DNA of 64,000 nt from Sclerotiophoma versabilis (taxonomy: Eukaryota; Ascomycota; Dothideomycetes; Pleosporales; Didymellaceae), in the NCBI GenBank assembly GCA_012274445.1, contig JAAROD010000015.1:3596001-3660000 (forward strand). The letters run 5' to 3'. Position 1 is the stretch's first letter; each line of letters starts with the position of its first letter. Under the pieces are notes generated by a model, which did no database searches, had not been told where the DNA came from, and was given only the letters and a program-made list of their open reading frames with translations. Shown here piece by piece: positions 57,785-64,000 of the stretch. The position numbers and the translations under genes were made by a program.

Positions 57785-58485
57785 ATGGAGGATCCAACAT
57801 TTAACAGATTCTCACTAGACATGCGCCGGTTACGCTGGGAGTTACGATACAAAGATCTGAGCTCGAAGCGGTGGAACAAACTTTGCGCGCATCTGAAGCA
57901 GTTTGGCGACGAATACATGAGTTCCACAAGCCTTGGTGCCAATCTACCATACATTTGGGTGTCCCATAGAGGGATTCTGGGAGAAATAGCTAGGAACTTC
58001 TATAAAGAACATGGACAACAATATTGGGCCGACAACGAAAGGTTCATAGAACTATCATGGTTGCAAAAGAAAGAGCAGTAAGTTCATCTGCAATTAGCTA
58101 CAAAACACTGCTTACTTACAATTTATAAAGCCTGAAATACCTAATTGTGCACCTTCTCTACACGATGAACCACTATTACGCTCTAAAGAAGGAAAGAGAG
58201 CGATATGAAGCCGTAGTTCAAGATTGGAGACAATTGTGCAAGCCAAAAGTGCGGCATGGTCCGATTGAATGCCGCCCGCTAACATCACGGAATTTGGCGA
58301 GCACAGCAAACGTTAGAAACGGCCAACAAGGTTCCAGTGAACGGACTGCAGAGTCAAGGCCCCACTTTCGGTCCTTACGTAGACAAATGCTTTCAGATGC
58401 AGACGAGCAATATACGCCTAACGACAGGAGTGCAGCAGCAACTACTCGAAGTCTAAGGCGGGATACCAGTAAATTGCAAGAATGA
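57785..58485 (+). CDS. Orphan helical protein, two exons
   Basis: Exons 57785-58077 and 58131-58485 join in frame (intron gtaagt to ataaag) to 215 residues. It is mostly helical and aromatic-rich (MEDPTFNRFSLDMRRLRWEL, NKLCAHLKQFGDEYM, LPYIWVSHRGILGEIARNFY, LLYTMNHYYALKKERERYEA), with a Ser/Arg-rich disordered tail. The ATG at 57785 is preferred; the in-frame upstream codons follow a polypyrimidine-AG and may be untranslated. A RING-like open frame starts 16 bases after the stop in another frame and could be a further exon or separate gene. No family recognised. Confidence 0.5.
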
Positions 58486-58490
58486 AGCAG

Positions 58491-58743
58491 TTGTATTGCG
58501 GTGCCTGTATACCACGTTGAACAGAGGCCTGTTTTTAAAGAATGTAAGATCTGCTGTAACGCTTACAACGAGAGTGATGGAACGGTCTGGTGTAAGAAAC
58601 GTTCTGGACAAAGTGTTTACTCATGTTGTTTTGACAGGTGGCGGAAGCATTTCGAAGATTTGAAGACACCAACGTGCACCAGACCGACGACTGAAGTGCG
58701 CTCTGATATCTGTGACAGACGTGGTGCATCACTAATGCCTTAA
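58491..58743 (+). CDS. RING-like zinc-finger ORF (5' end unresolved)
   Basis: About 84 open codons contain FKECKICCNAYNE, then TVWCKKRSGQSVYSCCFDRW and LKTPTCTRP. This follows the order of a RING/SWIM-associated RING domain (C-x2-C ... C ... [H/Y]-x2-C ... W ... C), though the expected His after the third Cys is Tyr and the final Cys pair is partial. No ATG precedes it; a gcag at 58487-58490 could be a splice acceptor, but I found no upstream donor in the matching phase. RING domains usually act as E3 ubiquitin ligases. Here it may be a gene fragment. Confidence 0.4.
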
Positions 58744-59034
58744 GTCCGCATTATGATAGACGCCTCAGTGGCTCATTTGCAGTCTGTTACACGGCTCTGT
58801 CGATGATGGCGGTGTCGCTTCGAGTCAGGGTGGATTCCAGGGGAGGGACATGGTTAAGAGGTCTGCGTGATGTCTTTGAAAAGGCGCAGGTGCTCTTGGG
58901 TCAGACAGAGGAGCGGAGGGCAGCTGCCAAGAGAAGAAGGCTCGAGTTGCGATTACGTGGCAGGGCGCAAGGGTCGCTTTCGAGCACAAGAAGAACGCTG
59001 TGATACAGACTAGAGACCTACTTGCACTTCAGAC

Positions 59035-59346
59035 TTAGAGTTTCTCTAGCTTCATTACAATGTCATCCTTGAATGCGCCCCTGCACCAATCAAGTATTTG
59101 GAATACACAACTTGTAAAATCTAGCGCGTCGCGTTCAAGAGTAGTGCGCAATGATCGCAAGCATTCCATGTGATGGGCGCCTTCAACCTTAAAATGCACC
59201 CACAACTCGTATATAGGGCCTGCCGTAACAACAGAGAAGCAGAGTGTGTCGTCCAACCGCAATGACAGCTCAGATTCGGCAGCTGAATTTGCATGGCGCG
59301 ATGTCCAATACATGAGATCTTGAAGAATGGTGACCATTGCGGGCAC
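59035..59346 (-). pseudogene. DUF7924-like C-terminal fragment
   Basis: 103 codons aligning by eye with the C-terminal part of the 38473 gene. Here DDTLCFSVVTAGPIYELWVH and the next residues GAHHMECLRS correspond there to HYSFTCDLHTAQIWVHW and GHHMEM. Both continue through a similar charged helix to the end. The upstream half, with the HNQAARDG motif, is absent. A truncated relic of the same family. Confidence 0.45.
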
Positions 59347-59562
59347 TGCTCGATATACCTTGATGCTTTTGTGATGGGTTTTCCAAATCTGGGGTCTCGC
59401 TCTCTGTTGTGTTTTTTAACATACGTAGATTGTCGTGTCGAATGTTCTTATGGGGAAATCATGCATTTAGCCAGTTCTGAGCTGGGGAGAAAACTCCGCT
59501 TATTGAGCCATTGTCAGGACCCTTAAATGGACTCGTCCGCAACGACAACTCTTCGTTAAAGA

Positions 59563-60225
59563 ATGCGAGCGTTGCAAAATGTCGAAAAATATCGGGAATT
59601 ACTTCCAGCGCCGCATCCAGGGGGACAGGAACGGGCACAGTCGCAGTCGCAGTCAAATCAACAATTCCAATCAGACAGGACCAAGATGCGGGTGACTTCA
59701 GCCTGCCAATACTATCGGCAGAAGAGGAGGAAGGTACGTATTGCGTTGCCCATCAAAATTCGAGTCTGATAAAGATACGCTTTGCAGTGTTCAGGAGAAC
59801 ATCCCGCATGTGAGCAATGCCGCGTGGTGACGATAGAGTGCGTTTACGAGTTCTTTCCGGGTGAAACGACGCTTAGATTGAAGAATGAACGCGTGCAAAA
59901 CGACCTCAACACCATGATGGAGCTCTACTGGTTCGTGCTCTGTCACTTTGTGTTCCGGTTTATTTACTAGGATCTGATCCTGTAAAGGTACCTGCAGACG
60001 CAGACAAAGGATGATGTGGCCCAGGTGTGGCCAGTCAGGCTCTGGTCGTGCTGCTTGCTACTGTACTCGGCGATGGGACTGCGAGGTGCCACCTGTTGCG
60101 TGATCCCAAGTGGTGTTGTGGGGAAAGACGAGTGGTTGCGCGTGGCAAAACCACCACGCCTGCCATTCCCCGCAGGCTTTATCGATAGTAGCGTCGAATG
60201 CGGGTCTGAAGTGATCGCATGCTAG
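59563..60225 (+). pseudogene. Degenerate Zn2Cys6 transcription factor
   Basis: Exon 1 to 59733 (intron gtacgt to ttgcag) joins 59788 onward and reproduces a fungal binuclear zinc cluster with its basic linker: RVTSACQYYRQKRRK joined to CSGEHPACEQCRVVTIECVY. The second of six Cys is Tyr (TAT for TGT). Continuing through another likely intron the frame reads ELYW then YLQTQTKDDVAQ, typical of these factors, and then shifts out of frame into unrelated sequence before a stop. There is no regulatory domain. Loss of a zinc ligand plus the frameshift make it a pseudogene. Confidence 0.6.
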
Positions 60226-60243
60226 TGCCGAGCACACTTCCCT

Positions 60244-60462
60244 GTCGAGAGCCATACGTGAGCCAAACATGCCGGTCGTCGCAGATGGGCAAGACCGGCC
60301 TTACAGTATAGTAACTTTGCAGTACTGTAACCAGCACTCCTCCGATTTCACCCACCCATACACGTCACATCGAGTCTGCGAAGAGCAGCTCGGTTGATGT
60401 GCTTTTGGCGGAGCGGCAATGCATAGTTGTGGTTGCGCAGCGTGACGCCATTTGCCATCAAG
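60244..60462 (+). repeat. dispersed 219-bp repeat, copy 2
   Basis: See copy 1 at 37645-37862; same orientation, about 80 percent alike by eye. It begins immediately after the broken Zn2Cys6 gene. Confidence 0.8.
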
Positions 60463-60599
60463 GATGAACTGCACCTACCAAGACTCTACGTTCGATCCAT
60501 TGTACGCTTAGCGACAAGCCAGATGCTAGTTAAATTAGCACACGCTTTACATCCAGCCTTGCTTAGCTTTTGCACTACTACAAGAGTACTGATGCAGCT

Positions 60600-60945
60600 T
60601 CATCCTTCCGATTCCTTTAGCTCATTCTGAGCTGCGCGGAGGATGCCCTTCATATCAAGGTACAGCTGCGGGCTAGGATCCCTCCATCTCTCGCCGTTGG
60701 GAAATACTTTTCTTCGAAGCCTGTTGACACAAGGGATCAATGGTTGATAGTATGGTGTAAAGTTCGTCCGCGCTGTCTTGAGGAAGTTGAGCTCTGCTTG
60801 CATTAGACAATTCTGTTCAAGGGTTGTGATTACTACCTTCACCGACAAGAAACTCACATCCTGACTTGTGAGAGTCGCAGAAGGCAATCAACCCATCTCC
60901 TATCGGCTTGGATTCGAGTATTTCTGAAAGGGATGGAGTTGCCAT
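60600..60945 (-). CDS. Small hypothetical protein, low support
   Basis: From ATG 60945 (MATPSLSEILESKPIGDGLI) an intron (gtgagt to gcaag) can join to SELNFLKTARTNFTPYYQPL and on to a stop at 60600, about 94 residues, helical and charged. The acceptor choice is uncertain. Not recognised. Confidence 0.3.
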
Positions 60946-61683
60946 TGCTTGCAGACATGTAGGAGGAGCTTGATTGCGCGGACAATTCTGCAAACGCAGA
61001 TCCTCGTACGACCGTATATGTTGTGATAAACATGAGCGACCAGGACTAGAATGCGTTATTGGATTGATGTTCGAGGCGAGGTGGATAAAACCGGGCCGCA
61101 CGACAACGCGCAGACCAAGGAGGCTGGCGCGGGAAAACGTCGGCACTCCTGTCGAAGAAGATTGTTCTCAATGAATCTTGGCCTGTGCGCACCCCATTGT
61201 GTCAATGCTGGCCGTTCGCGTCCCTCATAACCATAAATTAATTATCAACACAACTTAACTATTCTAGCTTCGTGAAGCTACTCATGATAGGACAATGTGT
61301 GTAGGCTCATTTTTTGCTGTTGCAGTAACCCGTGGAAGGCGTTCATGCCTCCAAGTGCGATCGTTACGTACTCTAAAACTGTGTTCAGAATCTGGGGTAA
61401 TATATTCCTAGATTGCTCTATTGTCCTACTAGGCCAGAATAGAGGAGAGCACAGTTAGCGGTAGTAGAACAGGGGTAGAGAGTAAAGAGGTCCACGAAGC
61501 AGCGCGTGACACAACGGCTAGCATGATCGCAACTACGGTAATTTCCTGCTGCACAACAGAAGATATAGGTGAAGCTGAATTGTCTCAAGAATACAAGCAA
61601 ATTGGACATAAATTGATAAGCACGTATAGGAAAGGTTAAGTTGAGTGAATAATAAATCCATCTCGGTAAAGGGCATTTCTCGC
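60946..61683. other. intergenic, nothing recognised
   Basis: About 740 bases with short ORFs only. Confidence 0.4.
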
Positions 61684-62221
61684 CTACAGGCGGTAGACAT
61701 TAAGGTCGGCAGTACAATCTGGAGTGTTTCGCACCTTCCGCCAAGACCCCTTATTGTTTTGCCCTGGAGTGAGAGTAGTGTTGATTCCGAAAAACATTAA
61801 AAACTCCTTTCCTGATCCTGGGTCATGAAGTAAATGTTGTTGAAGTCTCCGTAACTGTAGTTGATCCTCCAGCATTAGCTTTGATGCATCTGGAGGCAGT
61901 CCTTGGATTGGGAAAGTACCCACGAGATACATCCGGAGCTTGCGACGATATTGGTACAGCTAACGAGGCATATGATTCCTCTAAATCTTTGACTTTCCTA
62001 GCACCGTGGAGAATACGAGCAAACACATCTTTGGTATGATCTGTATTAGAAGATCTAGATAGCAGGAGGGCCCACGTTGTGAATTCAAATAAGAAGCCTT
62101 GTCTGCAGAGAAAGGAGCCGAAATTTAAGTGCGGTACAGTTTTGTGGTGCCTCGCAATACTGCACTTGATTGGTAAGCCCAGCAATATATAGCTACTCTC
62201 TGGCAGCTCTTTCTCAGCCAA
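61684..62221 (-). CDS. Orphan protein, two exons, start unresolved
   Basis: Exon 1 down to about 61932 and exon 2 (from about 61857) join in frame across an intron gtatct..ctacag with a CTAAT branch. The frame is IKCSIARHHKTVPHLNFGSF, then LHGARKVKDLEESYASLAV and RRLQQHLLHDPGSGKEFLMF, ending TADLNVYRL. No ATG occurs in the first exon before 62221 and the frame is open further upstream, overlapping the start of the divergent gene. The true start may therefore lie in an upstream exon, or the gene may be a relic. Not recognised. Confidence 0.35.
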
Positions 62222-62251
62222 AGCACCACATTCTTTTATCGATTGATTGGT

Positions 62252-62755
62252 ATGGCGGATGACTTCCCCGCCGTCAGAGCCGCATTAGAGACTATAAGCG
62301 GAGCGTCTTGCAACTCACTCGTATCAAGCACTCGCGAGCTATGCCAAGCCAATGTCGCCATTGCAGAAGCGCTCTTGTCTCTCAGTCAAAATAGTGGTAA
62401 TGATGCGGGTCAAGTCGAAGCTCAACTTGGGGGTATAGTGAGCTCTGAGCATGCCAACCTTGCCAATTCCCAGACGCAGCCTCACGACACCTCAGAAGTC
62501 AGTACCGCGCAGGATAAGACTCATAGCGTGCTGCAGAGGTACGAGGCTCGGCAAAATGGACCAGAGCATGCAGTTGTGAGGCTTGCGCAGTACTGGATTC
62601 AGAGAAAGTTGACGGGATCCGATTTCCGTAATGTTAGTGATGCAGACGAACACAGGCTCTTAGTTGATTTGCGTAAAGCTGTAATATCAAGCACTCCTGT
62701 TGTGTTAGCATTACTTAGGGGTATCAAGAGGAAAAGGTCTATCAACAACTCTTAA
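62252..62755 (+). CDS. Orphan protein, single exon
   Basis: 167 residues from ATG 62252 (MADDFPAVRAALETISGASC). A helical N-terminal half (ELCQANVAIAEALLSLSQN), a polar middle, and a C-terminal helical part ending in a basic GIKRKRSINNS tail that may be a nuclear signal. The leader is A/T-rich. No family recognised. Confidence 0.5.
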   Translation: MADDFPAVRAALETISGASCNSLVSSTRELCQANVAIAEALLSLSQNSGNDAGQVEAQLGGIVSSEHANLANSQTQPHDTSEVSTAQDKTHSVLQRYEARQNGPEHAVVRLAQYWIQRKLTGSDFRNVSDADEHRLLVDLRKAVISSTPVVLALLRGIKRKRSINNS

Positions 62756-62953
62756 TCTAAGGTAGATGTAGTAACCAGAGTGCCTTACCCAATGTGTTGC
62801 ATCAGAAATAGTAATGGGAAGATAGGTTTAATTGTAACATCTATTTAAGACCCCTCCTCTCAATCTCAAGCTAAGTCAGTCCTACCTTCTCATTCAACTT
62901 CCTTGAATACTTTTCGATATCAAGCCTCGAACACCGGGCACTACGCGAGACCA

Positions 62954-63446
62954 ATGTCGTACTATACATTATCGATCGGAGTCTATGGGACGGAGAAGAC
63001 CCAAATCACCGCTCACATTGGGGTTTTCTGATTTTCAGCCCGGGAAATGAGGTTGGAAACCTCCTGCACGTACAGTTGATCTCTCTTCAAGGATTGATAT
63101 ACCAGTTCGAAACTCGAAGTGGTCACCCACTGGAAAGCCAGACTTGTGAAGGGAGGGTACTATTGGGTTACATCGAGTCGACGAAGTACAATCAGGTTGT
63201 GAAGATCATATCAGAAGAATCAGCACCACGAAATAACAAAGTGGGGACATCGTCGCTGCTGACGAGACAAAACTCTGACTGATGCAGGATCGGTGTCAAG
63301 ACTGGATCCTCGAGTGCGTGATTGCACTTGAAGCCGAGGAGTTGCTCCCTGCAGGTACCTCGGATTGGGTTGAAGGAATCGTTGGGAAACCTTCTAAGGA
63401 CGTTGCAGCGGCGGTAGGTGGGAGATGGACGGCAGCGAGAAGATAG
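62954..63446 (+). pseudogene. Conserved-type fungal protein with one frameshift
   Basis: ATG 62954 opens MSYYTLSIGVYGTEK. One base is missing near 62996, after which the next frame continues sensibly through NHRSHWGFLIFSPGNEVGNL and IYQFETRSGHPLESQTCEGR to 63240. A 47-nt intron (gtgggg to atgcag) leads to DRCQDWILECVIALEAEELL and a stop at 63446. The pattern (SHWG near the start, RCQDW, ALEA, GKP) is one I recall from uncharacterised proteins present in many fungi. A single indel in otherwise good sequence could be a young pseudogene or an assembly error. Confidence 0.5.
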
Positions 63447-63485
63447 AGATTGGGGCGATTAAGGAGATGCAGATTTACATGAACG

Positions 63486-64000
63486 TCATAGCCCACTGTA
63501 TCGTACGAGCTCTCGCTCAAGCTCTGATAGTAAGGCGTAAGTGTCATCTGGTATCTTTGGGATTATACGGTCGATCATAGAAGACCACACAGGATTCCGA
63601 GCGCGGGACTTTGCTTCAAAGTATTCACGTTCGGGTATACTGAAACCCGAAACTCCCATATCCACAATTGCAACCACATTCAGTTGATCGTCAACGAATA
63701 TGTTGTCTGGGGTCAGGTCTCCATGACAAAATACAGCGCAACCGTTACCAAGGCGCTGGATTTTTTCTATCAGGTGCGCATCGTTGTCATCAAGTTGTCC
63801 ACCAGGCCTTGAGTTATGAAGTGCATCAATGAGCCCGTTGTAGTATTCTGTGCGTGATCTGAAAGGGCCGTATTCCCGGTCTGGCATATTTGCGGCAGGC
63901 AAGTGTTGGAAAAAGACGTCGCGACATGCTTTGAAGCCCATGGATCCAAAATAGTCGCCACGTAGACCCATCCAGCTTCTGACAAATCCCGACAGCTGTG
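63486..64000 (-). CDS. Aminoglycoside-phosphotransferase (APH)-like kinase, 3' part
   Basis: The frame is open to the right edge, so the N-terminal lobe lies outside the window. The visible 170 residues contain the catalytic loop CHGDLTPDNIFVDD (the HGDxxxxN motif) and the metal-binding Asp in VAIVDMGVSGF, where the residue after Asp, usually Trp, is Met. A short helical C-terminus ends ELERELVRYSGL. The APH/choline-kinase fold is abundant and expanded in fungi with mostly unknown small-molecule substrates. The visible part is intact. Confidence 0.8.
   Translation of the reverse strand, partial: QLSGFVRSWMGLRGDYFGSMGFKACRDVFFQHLPAANMPDREYGPFRSRTEYYNGLIDALHNSRPGGQLDDNDAHLIEKIQRLGNGCAVFCHGDLTPDNIFVDDQLNVVAIVDMGVSGFSIPEREYFEAKSRARNPVWSSMIDRIIPKIPDDTYALLSELERELVRYSGL

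Noticed and set aside
58803..59003. 66-codon Arg-rich plus-strand ORF
   Set aside because: Composition-driven (RRAAAKRRRLELRLRGR) with no splice or leader support.
28000..64000. Giant Starship-type mobile element
   Set aside because: NLR and orphan cargo would fit, but I see no DUF3435 tyrosine-recombinase captain gene or element ends in the window, so it is not claimed.
1..64000. tRNA or rRNA genes
   Set aside because: No cloverleaf with B-box (GGTTCGANTCC-like) or rRNA sequence was recognised by eye; a tRNAscan run would be decisive.

Overview
This window looks like a chromosome segment of a filamentous ascomycete, most likely a Dothideomycete/Pleosporales-type plant-associated fungus. 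This is inferred from short GT-AG introns (about 45-80 nt) with CTAAC/CTGAC-like branch sites, large NLR and HET-domain genes, and a sharp change from GC-balanced gene-rich DNA to blocks of extremely AT-rich DNA that look like transposons mutated by RIP (repeat-induced point mutation). No bacterial gene organisation is present. Most exon joins below were worked out by eye from splice signals and frame continuity.

Region 1 (1-14,000) is a compact core segment. It holds the 3' part of a 3-hydroxyacyl-CoA dehydrogenase fused to a YWTD-like beta-propeller, the small RPA subunit RFA3 (three exons), a large alpha/beta-hydrolase protein with a disordered Trp-motif N-terminus, the rRNA methyltransferase SPB1, a spliced membrane protein, and a HET-domain protein.

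Region 2 (14,000-23,700) is an AT-rich block of decayed transposons. Three copies of one roughly 1.7 kb element are visible, two of them forming a roughly 1.2 kb inverted repeat; a roughly 0.2 kb MITE-like insertion sits inside the third copy. Islands of normal composition hold pogo-type transposase fragments, an intact small secreted 8-cysteine protein (a candidate effector) and the frameshifted remains of another small secreted protein.

Region 3 (23,700-45,200) mixes genes and relics: a SANT/Myb-like nuclear protein, a truncated fungal transcription factor, a complete HET-NACHT-WD40 NLR with nearly identical WD repeats, an inverted pair of homologous membrane-protein genes (one with a nonsense codon), a coiled-coil protein, a gene resembling fungal DUF7924 proteins, a dead Tc1/mariner transposase, topoisomerase III (TOP3) and a truncated pogo-type transposase.

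Region 4 (45,200-64,000) is dominated by orphan multi-exon genes I cannot assign, several with zinc-binding patterns (C2H2, RING-like, an unusual C5 cluster, a broken Zn2Cys6). Two neighbouring orphans (53,443 and 56,013) share a homologous 5' leader and first exon but then diverge completely. A diverged 218-bp dispersed repeat, a second DUF7924-like relic, a frameshifted conserved fungal gene and the 3' part of an aminoglycoside-phosphotransferase-like gene complete the window. Regions 2-4 together look like a lineage-specific compartment joined to conserved core sequence.
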